From NCBI GenBank assembly GCA_040507895.1, contig JBEVNX010000240.1, positions 1-35,905 on the forward strand: DNA of 35,905 nt, written 5' to 3'. A program made the position numbers and the translations under genes. The stretch comes from JBEVNX01 sp040507895. Its GTDB lineage: Bacteria > Desulfobacterota > Binatia > JACPRU01. Under the pieces are notes generated by a model. That model worked only from the letters and a program-made list of their open reading frames with translations. It had not been told where the DNA came from and searched no databases. Shown here piece after piece: positions 17,058 to 25,142 of this stretch (its first letter is position 1; every line of letters starts with the position of its first letter).

Positions 17058-18242
17058 TCACTCGACGCACAGGCGCTCGATGATCGAGCGGATGACCGGG
17101 ATGCCTTCCTCGAACGCGCGGCGCGAGATGCTCTCGTTCGGCTGATGCGCCTCGCCGAAATCGCCGGGACCGCAGAGGAGCGACTGCACGCCGACCGCTT
17201 GAAGGCGGCAGCCGTCGGCGCCGAGCAATGCGCCCGTGATGGCTTGCTTTTCGAGACGCTCGCAGAGCACTCGCTCGAGGGCCGTGCCGCGCGGCGTCTG
17301 CATCGCCGGCACCACCATGGGCTCGCCGAGCGAGAGCTCCGCACGCCGGCTCGGCGCGCCGGGATCGCGCGCGTCGAGAGCCGACAAACGCCGCTCGATC
17401 TCGCGATACGCCTCGAGCGGATCGACATCCGGCAGCCCGCGCGTGCTCACCCGCAGAACGCATTCGTCGGCGATCACGTTCACCGCCGACCCTCCGTGGA
17501 TCGTGCCGAGGTTGACGGTCGTATAAGGCGCGTCGGGAAACACGGGAGCGAACTGGGGAGAAGGACGAGCGGCGAGCTCGCTCTGGTAGCGGCCGATCTC
17601 GGCGATCACTCCCGCTGACGCGGCGATCGCGTTGAGGCCGAGTTGCGGCAGGCCGCTGTGTCCTCCTCGCCCCCGAACCCGCACGTCGAAGGCGGCGAAC
17701 GACTTATGTGCATGGTGAACCTCCCACGACGTCGGCTCGCCGATCCAGCAGAGCGTAGGCAGCGGAATTTCACCGAGAAGCTCGCCGAGCGCTGGCGCGA
17801 GACGCTCGGCGCCGAGACAGCCGACCTCTTCGTCGGCGGAGAACGCTAGCACGAGCGGGCGGGAGAGGCGGGCGACTCCGACCTCGCCGGCGGCGATCAC
17901 CGCCTGCGCCAGGAAGGCTTTCATGTCGGAAGAGCCCCGTCCGTAGATGCGCTCGTCACCGACCTCGAGCACCAGAGCGTCGCGCATCCAGCCCGCTTGA
18001 CCTTGCCACGGTACGGTATCGGTGTGGCCGGAAATCATCAGGCCGCCGGGCTGAGGAGGTCCGGCGAAGGCGACGAGGTTGGCCTTGACGACGCCGCCTG
18101 TCTCCCAGCTCTGGCGGCGGGTGACGAAGCCCAGCGAGTCCAGCCGATCGGAGAGCAGATCGATCGCCGCCACGTTGCTGAGCGCGCTGGTGGTATCGCA
18201 GGCGATGAGGCGTCGGGTGAGATCGACGAGCGCTTGGTTCAC
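17058..18242 (-). CDS. M20 metallodeacetylase, acetylornithine deacetylase (ArgE)-like
   Basis: A 394-residue M20 di-zinc hydrolase that cleaves N-acyl groups from amino acids. All metal ligands are visible: His73 (SGHTDTVPW), Asp106 (GRGSSDMKAF), Glu138-Glu139 (SADEEVG), Glu169 (IGEPTSW) and His366 (GEAHQPNE). The lid domain has RGRGGHSGLPQLGLNAI. Motifs such as TTVNLGTIHGG and CGPGDFGEAHQPNE match ArgE better than DapE. The start GTG at 18242 overlaps the stop of the TetR gene by four bases. The frame is open further upstream but that part is antisense-like and overlaps TetR. Pairing with a dedicated TetR suggests catabolic N-acyl amino acid hydrolysis more than housekeeping arginine synthesis; this is inference. 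Confidence 0.9.
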   Translation of the reverse strand: MNQALVDLTRRLIACDTTSALSNVAAIDLLSDRLDSLGFVTRRQSWETGGVVKANLVAFAGPPQPGGLMISGHTDTVPWQGQAGWMRDALVLEVGDERIYGRGSSDMKAFLAQAVIAAGEVGVARLSRPLVLAFSADEEVGCLGAERLAPALGELLGEIPLPTLCWIGEPTSWEVHHAHKSFAAFDVRVRGRGGHSGLPQLGLNAIAASAGVIAEIGRYQSELAARPSPQFAPVFPDAPYTTVNLGTIHGGSAVNVIADECVLRVSTRGLPDVDPLEAYREIERRLSALDARDPGAPSRRAELSLGEPMVVPAMQTPRGTALERVLCERLEKQAITGALLGADGCRLQAVGVQSLLCGPGDFGEAHQPNESISRRAFEEGIPVIRSIIERLCVE

Positions 18243-18904
18243 CGGCTCTCTCCGTAGAGCGCGCGCTGCCAGAGCGTGGCCAGCGTGTCGACCGTTCGCC
18301 GCCAGTCGCCTTGCGGCTCGCGGCCGAGCTTCTCGTTGAGAAAGCTCTCGCTCATGAGGATCAGCGCGCGAGCCGTCTCCTCGGCATCGAGCGGCGCGAT
18401 GCGCCCGCGATGGATGTCGGTGCGGATCCGCTTGGCCGTGCCGCGGACGAAGCGATCGACGAACGCGCGGTGAGCCTTTTCGACCTGCCGGTCGTGGGTG
18501 GCGGCGTCGGCGATCGCGCGCAGCACCGGCCCGTGCTGCGCCCAGAAGCGTCCGATGCCCCGGTAACCGGCCCGCAGGTTCTCGATCGGATCTTCGTCCG
18601 CACCGAACCACACCTGGCTCTGCGGAACGAGGCCGCGACTCAGCTCTTCGAGTAGCCGCACCACGAGCTTATGGCGGTCGCGGAAGTAGTGGTAGAACGA
18701 AGAACGCCGGAGGCCGGTCCCGTCCATCAGTGTCGCCACTTGGAGGTCGCGAAACGGCCGGACACGCAGGCAGCGCTCGGCCGCCGCCAGAATCTCGCTC
18801 TCGGCTTCTTCGGGACGCCGGCGCTTGCGCGCGGCCCCGCGTCGCTCGAGGCGGGGCGCGCGGCTCACGAGCCGGCGCGCGCGCTTCGCTGAGGTGGTGC
18901 TCAT
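18239..18904 (-). CDS. TetR-family transcriptional regulator
   Basis: A 221-residue regulator starting at ATG 18904 (an in-frame TTG at 18940 is less likely). A basic, Arg-rich N-terminal tail precedes the HTH: ESEILAAAERCLRVRPFRDL, then MDGTGLRRSSFYHYFRDRHK, where YHYF is the TetR hallmark. The C-terminal domain has TAKRIRTDIHRGRIAPLDAE and ALILMSESFLNEKLG. It is upstream of and overlapping the ArgE-like gene by four bases, so it probably autoregulates that two-gene operon. No clean palindrome is visible upstream. Confidence 0.88.
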   Translation of the reverse strand: MSTTSAKRARRLVSRAPRLERRGAARKRRRPEEAESEILAAAERCLRVRPFRDLQVATLMDGTGLRRSSFYHYFRDRHKLVVRLLEELSRGLVPQSQVWFGADEDPIENLRAGYRGIGRFWAQHGPVLRAIADAATHDRQVEKAHRAFVDRFVRGTAKRIRTDIHRGRIAPLDAEETARALILMSESFLNEKLGREPQGDWRRTVDTLATLWQRALYGESR

Positions 18905-18978
18905 CGACTGTCGATCCTGCGGTCGCGGTGGACTATACAAGGCGTCGTCCGTCTGTTGAAGCTGTGTGGGACGTCACG

Positions 18979-19218
18979 ATGTCCGTCGACTACTTGCAAC
19001 GCATCCTGACCGCGCGCGTTTATGACGTCGCCGTCGAGACGCCGCTGACGTGTGCTCAGAATCTGTCGGCGCGGCTCGGCGACGAGATCTGGCTCAAGCG
19101 AGAAGACCTACAGCCGGTGTTTTCGTTCAAAGATTCGCGGCGCCTACAACAAGATGGCGCATCTGCCCGCCCAAGCGCTGCGGCGCGGCGTGATCACCAC
19201 TACGGCCCTGGTACCTAA
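18979..19218 (+). pseudogene. ilvA: Truncated, frameshifted threonine dehydratase (ilvA) remnant
   Basis: The fragment begins with a proper IlvA N-terminus: MSVDYLQRILTARVYDVAVE, then TPLTCAQNLSARLGDEIWLK and REDLQPVFSFK. Right at the PLP-lysine region (family: SFKLRGAYNKM) four bases stand where three are expected, shifting the frame at about 19131-19140. The other frame continues correctly as IRGAYNKMAHLPAQALRRGV followed by ITT. All similarity then stops near 19200, where a normal enzyme would have about 420 more residues. The break coincides with the end of lon (stop at 19215). It is clearly non-functional. A 5' gene fragment next to lon suggests a deletion or rearrangement. Confidence 0.85.
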
Positions 19219-21500
19219 GCTGCCATCGCGACCGGCGCCGGCTCGAGCGCGAGCGCGAGCACTTCGTCGATCGACGTCACGGGATGGAACTGCATGCGGT
19301 CGCGCACCTCGGCCGGGATCTCTTCGAGGTCGGCCATGTTGGTCTGCGGAAGCAAGACTTCGCTCAAGCCAGCGGCCTGGGCGGCCAGCACCTTCTGCTT
19401 GACGCCGCCGATCGGCAGCACTCTCCCCTGGAGCGTGATCTCGCCGGTCATGCCGACGGTCTTCTTGACCGGCCTGCCGGTGAGCAGCGAGGCGAGAGCG
19501 GTCACCATGGTCACGCCTGCGCTCGGTCCGTCCTTCGGCGTGGCGCCCGCGGGCACGTGCAGGTGGAAGTCACGCTCGCGGAAGCTTCGCTCGTCCACCC
19601 CGAGAGCGCCGGCTCGGCTGCGCACGTACGTAAGCGCGATCCGCGCGGATTCCTTCATAACGTCGCCGAGCTGGCCGGTGAGCACCAGCGCTCCGGTGCC
19701 TCCCATCGCTGCCGCTTCGACGAAGAGTACTTCGCCGCCGCTGCCGGTGACCGCGAGGCCAGTGGCCACCCCCGGCTGCGATGTGCGCGCCGCCGCTTCC
19801 TGGAAGAAGCGCTTGCGGCCGAGAGCTTCACGGAGGAAGGCCTCCTCCACTCGGATCGGCGAGGTCGGCTTGCCGGAGGCCACCGCCGTAGCCGCGTGGC
19901 GTAGCAGCTTGCCGATCTCTCGCTCAAGCTGGCGAACTCCCGCCTCGCGCGTGTAGTCGGCGATCACCTCGCGTAGCGAATCGTCGTCGATCGTCACCTC
20001 CTCTCCGCCCAGGCCGTTGCGCTCGAGCTGGCGCGGCCAGAGGTAAGTGCGCGCGATGTCGACCTTCTCCTCGGTCGTGTAGCCGTCGAACCGAATGGTC
20101 TCCATGCGGTCGAGCAGCGGCTGCGGGATCGTCTCGGCGACGTTGGCCGTCGCGACGAACAGCACCTGCGAGAGGTCGAGCTCGACGTCGAGGTAGTGGT
20201 CGCGGAAGGAGTGATTCTGCGCGGGGTCGAGCACCTCGAGCAGCGCCGCCGATGGATCTCCCCGCCAGTCCGCGCCGAGCTTGTCGACCTCGTCGAGGAG
20301 GATGACCGGGTTCATCGTGCCGGCGTCGCGCAGCGCGCGCACCAGCCGGCCGGGCAGGGCGCCGATGTAGGTACGCCGGTGCCCGCGGATCTCCGCTTCG
20401 TCACGCACGCCGCCGAGCGACATACGCACGAACTTCCGTCCCGTGGCGCGCGCGATCGACTCGCCGATCGAGGTCTTCCCCGTTCCGGGAGGACCCACGA
20501 AGACGAGGATCGCGCCGGAGCGTCGGTCGTCGGCGATGCCGCGCTCGCTGCGGAGCTTGCAAACCGCCAGATACTCGGTGATGCGCCGCTTCACGTCTTC
20601 GAGCCCTGCATGATCGGCGTCGAGTACGCTGCGCGCACGCGCTGGATCCAGCACTTCCTCGGATCGGGACGCCCAAGGCACGGCCAGCAGCCAGTCCAGG
20701 TAGGTACGGATCATCGACGATTCCGGGCTCGCCTCGCCCATGCGTTCGAGTCGGCTCGCCTCGCGCTCCGCCTGCTCGCGCACCGCGTCGGGCATGCCGG
20801 CTTCGGCGATCCTCTTCCGGTAGTCGCCCGCGACCGAAGAATCGTCCTCGCCAAGCTCTTTGCGGATCGATTCGAGTTGGCGGCGCAGGAAGAACTCGCG
20901 CTGCTGCTTCTGCGCTCCGGACTCGACGTCTTCGCGGATGCGCTTGCGCACTTGCAGCTCGGCAAGACGGCCGCGCTGCAGCTCGAGCGCCAGGCTGAGA
21001 CGCTCGACGACGTCGAGTGCTTCGAGGAGGGATACCTTTTGCTCGTAGCTGAGATCCGGGGCATAGCCCGCCGTATCGGCGAGGGCGCCGGCTCCCGTGA
21101 GCGAGCGCAGGAACGCCGCAAGGCGGCCGTCGTCGCCACGAAGCTCGAGGATCTCGTGTACGACCGCGCGATATTCTCGCTCGAGCTCCTGCGTCTTCGC
21201 CGGCGGAGGCGTGACGTCGGGATGCTCCTCGACGTGTGCGTGTAGTGCGCCGTCCGACCCCGGTTGCGCTGCCCCCACCACCGCTCGATGGAGAGCCGAC
21301 AGCGCAACCGCTTGGGTTCTCCCGGGCATTCGCACCCGCTCCACGACCTTGGCGATGACGCCGACCTTGGCGTAGTGATTGCCGTGGCGCGGTACGAGCA
21401 GGACCTGCTGTTCCTCGCCGAGTGCGAGGGGCAGCGTGACGTCCATCCCCGGGAACACGACCGCGTCGTCCAGAGGGACCAACCGCAATAGCGTCTTCAT
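19215..21500 (-). CDS. lon: ATP-dependent protease Lon
   Basis: A 761-residue cytosolic AAA+ serine protease degrading misfolded and regulatory proteins. The domain order is N-terminal substrate domain (LRLVPLDDAVVFPGMDVTLP), coiled helical region (LEREYRAVVHEILELRGDDG; RRQLESIRKELGEDD), the AAA+ module with Walker A GPPGTGKTSIGESIA, Walker B VILLDEVDK and sensor/arginine region, then the protease domain. The catalytic Ser660 (TPKDGPSAGVTM) and Lys703 (GGVKQKVLAA) have the E. coli spacing of 43. ATG 21500 gives the family N-terminus; the open frame extends to 21698 but overlaps the divergent MarR gene. Its promoter region is shared with marR and contains an inverted repeat overlapping a TTGACA element. 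Confidence 0.96.
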   Translation of the reverse strand: MKTLLRLVPLDDAVVFPGMDVTLPLALGEEQQVLLVPRHGNHYAKVGVIAKVVERVRMPGRTQAVALSALHRAVVGAAQPGSDGALHAHVEEHPDVTPPPAKTQELEREYRAVVHEILELRGDDGRLAAFLRSLTGAGALADTAGYAPDLSYEQKVSLLEALDVVERLSLALELQRGRLAELQVRKRIREDVESGAQKQQREFFLRRQLESIRKELGEDDSSVAGDYRKRIAEAGMPDAVREQAEREASRLERMGEASPESSMIRTYLDWLLAVPWASRSEEVLDPARARSVLDADHAGLEDVKRRITEYLAVCKLRSERGIADDRRSGAILVFVGPPGTGKTSIGESIARATGRKFVRMSLGGVRDEAEIRGHRRTYIGALPGRLVRALRDAGTMNPVILLDEVDKLGADWRGDPSAALLEVLDPAQNHSFRDHYLDVELDLSQVLFVATANVAETIPQPLLDRMETIRFDGYTTEEKVDIARTYLWPRQLERNGLGGEEVTIDDDSLREVIADYTREAGVRQLEREIGKLLRHAATAVASGKPTSPIRVEEAFLREALGRKRFFQEAAARTSQPGVATGLAVTGSGGEVLFVEAAAMGGTGALVLTGQLGDVMKESARIALTYVRSRAGALGVDERSFRERDFHLHVPAGATPKDGPSAGVTMVTALASLLTGRPVKKTVGMTGEITLQGRVLPIGGVKQKVLAAQAAGLSEVLLPQTNMADLEEIPAEVRDRMQFHPVTSIDEVLALALEPAPVAMAA

Positions 21501-21522
21501 CGAGGCGGAAAGTAAGCACACA

Positions 21523-21537
21523 GTTGAGGTTGTCAAC
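21523..21537. promoter_or_regulatory. Inverted repeat between lon and marR overlapping a -35 element
   Basis: GTTGA-GGTTG-TCAAC is a perfect 5-base-arm inverted repeat in the short divergent gap. On the minus strand the right part reads TTGACA (21536-21531), a consensus -35. A weak -10 (TACTTT) lies 16 bases on, which would give a very short lon leader. The symmetry and size suit a MarR-family operator, so the MarR protein could repress its own gene and lon together. Inferred from position only. Confidence 0.5.
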
Positions 21538-21566
21538 GATTGAGCTCGTCGAATAAAATCACCCCG

Positions 21567-21998
21567 ATGGGACCGCTCGAAGGCGCTTGCGAAGCCTGGA
21601 AATTGCTCCTGCGAGTCTTCGCCGCCGAGCGCGCCCGCCTGCCGGCCATCGCTGCCGAGCTCGGCCTCTCCGAAGCGCAGTGCTTGGTGCTCGAACACCT
21701 CGATCCTGCCGCGCCGGTACTCATGTGCCGGCTCGCCGAGACGCTCGATTGCGACCGCTCCAACATCACGGGCATCGTGGGGCGGCTCGAGGCGCGGGGG
21801 CTCGTCGAGCGCCGCCCGAATGCCTCAGACCGCCGCGTGAAGAACCTGGTGCTGACGGAGGCCGGGCGCCAGCAACGCCGACGGCTTCTCGATCGTCTCG
21901 CCGAGCCGCCGGCCGGGATCCGCGCGCTGCGGCCCGAGGAGCAGAAGACCCTTCAGGCGATCCTTCGCCGAGCGTTCGCGGCGGACGCCGGGCCGTAG
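21567..21998 (+). CDS. MarR-family transcriptional regulator
   Basis: A 143-residue winged-helix regulator. The helices run LPAIAAELGLSEAQCLVLEH, then the HTH LAETLDCDRSNITGIVGRLE. The wing is ARGLVERRPNASDRRVKNLV followed by LTEAG. The DxRxxxxxLT wing signature is diagnostic for MarR. The start could be ATG 21567 or an in-frame TTG at 21540; neither has a good ribosome binding site. It is divergent from lon and followed after 12 bases by the DsbA-fold gene, so the two are probably co-transcribed. Effector unknown. Confidence 0.9.
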   Translation: MGPLEGACEAWKLLLRVFAAERARLPAIAAELGLSEAQCLVLEHLDPAAPVLMCRLAETLDCDRSNITGIVGRLEARGLVERRPNASDRRVKNLVLTEAGRQQRRRLLDRLAEPPAGIRALRPEEQKTLQAILRRAFAADAGP

Positions 21999-22010
21999 CG
22001 AGCTCACCCG

Positions 22011-22652
22011 ATGCCCTCGCGCCCGCGAGTCGTTCACTACTTCGACTACAAGAGCCCGTATGCGTACCTGGCGCAGCACGCGACGGACGCGCTCGAGGTC
22101 GAGGTCGGAGCGCTCGGCGTGACGGTCGAGCGGATCCCGTACACCCTCGATATCCCCAGCTACCTAGGCGAAGCGCGGCTCGACGAGTCGGGGCGAGACG
22201 TGATCGGCACGCGCACCGGCCACCAGTGGCGGCGCGTGCGCTACGCGTACATGGACTGCCGGCGCGAGGCGGCGCGGCGCGGCTTGATCATTCGTGGTCC
22301 CCGCAGAATCTTCGACAGCTCGATCGCGCACGTCGGATACCTCTGGGTCGCGCGCGCCGGCCGGATTCGGCCGTACCACGACCGCGTATTCGGGAAGTTC
22401 TGGAAGCGGGCGCTCGATCTCGAGAGCGTCGAAGCGATCGAGGCCGAGATCGTCGCCGGGGGCGTCGACGGGGCCGGCTTCACCGACTTTCTCGCCGGCG
22501 AGGGACGGGCGCTGCACGACCGGCTGCGCGCGGAAGCGGAAGCAAGCGGAGTCTTCGGGGTGCCGAGCTACCTCGTCGACGAGGAGCTTTTTTGGGGTAA
22601 CGAGCGCCTCGACCGGGTCCGAGAGCGGATCGCGGAGCTCGCTTCGAGGTAG
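22011..22652 (+). CDS. DsbA-fold, 2-hydroxychromene-2-carboxylate isomerase-like protein
   Basis: A 213-residue member of the HCCA isomerase / kappa-class GST branch of the thioredoxin superfamily. The N-terminal FDYKSPYAYL matches the family start FxxxSPYxYL, where Ser replaces the first Cys of the DsbA CXXC motif and activates glutathione. The C-terminal GVFGVPSYLVDEELFWGNER is the classic HCCA isomerase ending. In naphthalene and other polycyclic aromatic pathways this enzyme converts the chromene ring-fission product. An extradiol dioxygenase gene is immediately downstream on the other strand, which supports an aromatic role. The ATG at 22011 follows the MarR gene by 12 bases. Confidence 0.87.
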   Translation: MPSRPRVVHYFDYKSPYAYLAQHATDALEVEVGALGVTVERIPYTLDIPSYLGEARLDESGRDVIGTRTGHQWRRVRYAYMDCRREAARRGLIIRGPRRIFDSSIAHVGYLWVARAGRIRPYHDRVFGKFWKRALDLESVEAIEAEIVAGGVDGAGFTDFLAGEGRALHDRLRAEAEASGVFGVPSYLVDEELFWGNERLDRVRERIAELASR

Positions 22653-22680
22653 GGGCCGGCCCCTGAGATTCTGCCGGCAG
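22651..22680. terminator. Two perfect palindromes between convergent genes
   Basis: AGGGGCCGGCCCCT (22651-22664) is a 14-base perfect palindrome beginning within the TAG stop of the isomerase-like gene. CTGCCGGCAG (22671-22680) follows. They fill the gap before the convergent stop of the extradiol dioxygenase gene. They may slow transcription from both sides. No T tract is present, so the terminator label is tentative. Confidence 0.4.
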
Positions 22681-22692
22681 GTGGTGTAGGGG

Positions 22693-23580
22693 CTAATCCT
22701 TCGCGTCGAACCCGCCGGCTTCGAATTCATGCCCGTAGATGTCCGTCACGTAGTACTCGGACTGGTGCGTTGCCGGACGCGCACCCCAACCGTACTCCAG
22801 GATCCAGCCGGAAGGGTTGCGAAAGTAGAAGGAATACATGTGGTCGTTCGAGTGCTTGCCGAGCGAGATCGTCACCGGGACGCCGGCCTTTCGCACCAAG
22901 TCGTGGGTGAGCCCGACGTCATCGAGATTGTCCACTTCGATCATCAAATGGTTGATGCGCCGTTCGGGACCGCCGATGCCGAATGCGACGGTGTGGTCGC
23001 GATCGTTGCAGTGCATGAACGTCGGCGTCAGCACGCGTGACCCCATCGCCACCTTGTATTCGACGCCGCCACGCATGCCGAGGGCGCTGTAGAACCGGTA
23101 CGCGGCCTTCGTGTCTCGCTGTCGGACGATGCAGTGTCCGATGCCGCCGGCACCGGTCTTGAAGCGGCCGTGCATGCCGCGGCCGGGATGGAAAGGCTTG
23201 GCGAACTGCACCTCGGGTCCGTGGAAGATGTCGATCGGCGTGCCATCCGGGTCCTCGAGCTTGAGGATCTCGAGCACGTGTCGCTCGGCCGCTTCTTCTT
23301 CCGAGCCGACGCGGAAGCGGATTCCCGCCATCGCGAGTTGGCGCTGCATTTCGGCGAATTCCTCGCCGCCCGCGACACGCAGGCCGAGATAGAGAAGATC
23401 GTCGCTGGCGTCGTGATGCAGGATCAGCCGGTGGTGCCAGTAGTCCATGCGTAGATAGCAACGGTCCCGTTCGCCCTCATCGACGAGCTCGAGCCCGACG
23501 ATCTCCGTGGCGAACTTCTTCCACGCATCGACATCCTTGGCGCCGATGCCCATGTAGCCGAGTTCCGTCACCTGGACCAT
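22693..23580 (-). CDS. Two-domain extradiol ring-cleavage dioxygenase (BphC/HsaC-type, VOC superfamily)
   Basis: The 295-residue Fe(II) dioxygenase cleaves a catechol next to its hydroxyl groups (meta cleavage). The two VOC modules are typical of type I extradiol enzymes such as 2,3-dihydroxybiphenyl dioxygenase. The metal ligands are His149 (GGIGHCIV), His211 (INHLMIEV) and Glu262 (GWILEYGW), within a few residues of BphC H146/H210/E260. The start ATG 23580 has a GGAGG-containing ribosome binding site a few bases upstream. It is the last gene of the TetR-hpaB-like operon, 20 bases after the ThDP enzyme gene. Two-domain BphC-like enzymes usually accept bicyclic or bulky catechols, so a polycyclic, biphenyl-like or steroid-derived substrate is plausible. 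Confidence 0.93.
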   Translation of the reverse strand: MVQVTELGYMGIGAKDVDAWKKFATEIVGLELVDEGERDRCYLRMDYWHHRLILHHDASDDLLYLGLRVAGGEEFAEMQRQLAMAGIRFRVGSEEEAAERHVLEILKLEDPDGTPIDIFHGPEVQFAKPFHPGRGMHGRFKTGAGGIGHCIVRQRDTKAAYRFYSALGMRGGVEYKVAMGSRVLTPTFMHCNDRDHTVAFGIGGPERRINHLMIEVDNLDDVGLTHDLVRKAGVPVTISLGKHSNDHMYSFYFRNPSGWILEYGWGARPATHQSEYYVTDIYGHEFEAGGFDAKD

Positions 23581-23600
23581 CTTCTTCCTCCGTTCCGTTG

Positions 23601-25142
23601 TTAGAGGACAGCCTCGATCAAGCTCGGGCCGGGCTCCGAGAGCGCGCGTCTGAGATGTTTCACCAGATCGTCCGCGGTCTCGACCTTGACGGCAGGAACA
23701 CCGAAGCCGCGAGCCAGCGCGCTCCAATCCAGCACCGGCGGTTCGAGCGTGGTCAACCCGCGGAGCTTCGGCCCCGGCTCGACGTTGCCGGCACGCGCGG
23801 CCTCGATCTGCAAGATCCGATAGGCCCGGTTGGAGCAAAGGACCGTCGTCACGTCGAGGCTTTCGCGCGCCATCGTCCACAGCGCTTGGACCGTGTACAT
23901 GCCGCTGCCGTCCGCCTGGAATGCGATCACGCGACGATCCGGACAGGCTACCGCGGCACCGACGGCGGTGGGCAGGCCCTGTCCGATCGCTCCTCCGGTG
24001 AGCATCAAGCAGCTGTGAGGCTCCGCGGCCGCAGCCAGCGAGCCGTACGGACCGCCTGAAGTCGCCGCCTCGTCGACGACGATCGCCCCTTCGGGCTGCA
24101 GCGCGGCGATCGCGCCGCCGAGGGTCGCCAGCGTGAGAGGCCCCGTCGGATTCGTGGGCGCCTCGGGTTGCGGGATCGACGCCACCTTGGCGGCGCCGAG
24201 CGCGTCGGCCAACGCTTCGAGCGCGCTGGTGACGTCTTCTTCGATCTTCGCGAGCACTTCGCGCGCGCAACCGGCGGGCGCGAGGCGGCTCGGCACGCCC
24301 GGGTAGCCGAAGAACGAAACCGGATCCCTCGCGCCGGCGAGGATGAGGGTTTGTACTCCGGCGAGTGCCTCGTGCGCCTGTTCCGGAAAGTAAGGGAGGC
24401 GGGTCACCGCCGGGATGCCGGCGCCGCGCTCGATCCGTGCCGAAAACGTCTCGCTCAAGAGGCGGCAGCCGCTGGCAGTCGCAACGCGCGCGGCGGCATT
24501 CAGGCTGCGGCGGGTGAGGGCCTGGCCGCCGAGCAGTATCGCAGCGGATTGCCTCCGCCGGAGCGCCGCTGCAACCCGCTCGATGGTCGCCCCGGCGACC
24601 GTCCTCCTCGGCGAGGGGCTGCCGACTCGCGCGACGGACCCGCCCTCGCTCCACTGACAGTCGGCGGGAACGGTCAGCGTCACCACGCCGCCCGGAGGCT
24701 CGAGCGATTGACGGATGGCTTCGGCGGCATCGGCGCCGAGCGTCTCGACAGAGGTATTCGCCTTTACCCAGCGCGACATCGGCGCCGCGAGCCCCGCGAT
24801 GTCGCTCGTCAACGGCGCATCGGCCGCGAGGTGCCACGTCGCCTGATCGCCGACGACGTTCACGACCGGCGAGTGCGCGCGCCGCGCATTGTGCAGGTTG
24901 GCAAGGCCGTTGGCGAAGCCGGGCCCGAGGTGGAGCAGCGTCATCGCCGGCTTGCCGCGCATGCGCGCGTAGCCGTCCGCCGCGCCCGTACAGACTCCCT
25001 CGAAGAGCCCGAGCACGGCCCGCATCCCCGGCACCGAATCGAGAGCGGTCACCAATGGCATCTCCGTGGTCCCCGGATTGGCGAAGCAGACCTCGACGCC
25101 GCCGTCGAGCGCGGTGCGTACCAAGCTCTCGGCGCCGGTCAT
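23601..25142 (-). CDS. ThDP-dependent enzyme (acetolactate synthase / benzoylformate decarboxylase-like)
   Basis: A 513-residue three-domain thiamine diphosphate enzyme. The N-terminal pyrimidine-binding domain has the catalytic glutamate E48 in LFEGVCTGAADGYARM. The central domain has LLGGQALTRRSLNAA. The C-terminal PP domain has GGAIGQGLPTAVGAA and the metal/ThDP motif ADGSGMYTVQAL, with the closing asparagine in CSNRAYRIL. Size and motifs fit decarboxylases/lyases annotated as 'acetolactate synthase-like', including benzoylformate decarboxylase. The start ATG overlaps the FAH gene stop by four bases. In this operon it probably decarboxylates or cleaves a 2-oxo acid, either a ring-cleavage product or an arylglyoxylate feeding the pathway. 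True acetolactate synthase is unlikely, as no ilvN-type subunit is adjacent. Confidence 0.88.
   Translation of the reverse strand: MTGAESLVRTALDGGVEVCFANPGTTEMPLVTALDSVPGMRAVLGLFEGVCTGAADGYARMRGKPAMTLLHLGPGFANGLANLHNARRAHSPVVNVVGDQATWHLAADAPLTSDIAGLAAPMSRWVKANTSVETLGADAAEAIRQSLEPPGGVVTLTVPADCQWSEGGSVARVGSPSPRRTVAGATIERVAAALRRRQSAAILLGGQALTRRSLNAAARVATASGCRLLSETFSARIERGAGIPAVTRLPYFPEQAHEALAGVQTLILAGARDPVSFFGYPGVPSRLAPAGCAREVLAKIEEDVTSALEALADALGAAKVASIPQPEAPTNPTGPLTLATLGGAIAALQPEGAIVVDEAATSGGPYGSLAAAAEPHSCLMLTGGAIGQGLPTAVGAAVACPDRRVIAFQADGSGMYTVQALWTMARESLDVTTVLCSNRAYRILQIEAARAGNVEPGPKLRGLTTLEPPVLDWSALARGFGVPAVKVETADDLVKHLRRALSEPGPSLIEAVL

Noticed and set aside
15596..17428. 610-codon minus-strand open frame
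   Set aside because: It lies opposite the molybdenum hydroxylase large subunit and the ArgE-like gene end; no motif, shadow composition.
18243..18611. N-terminal extension of the ArgE-like protein
   Set aside because: The frame is open but antisense to the TetR gene; the M20 fold begins at the GTG at 18242, which overlaps the TetR stop by four bases.
21501..21698. 66-residue N-terminal extension of Lon
   Set aside because: It overlaps the divergent MarR gene and the promoter region; the family N-terminus starts at ATG 21500.
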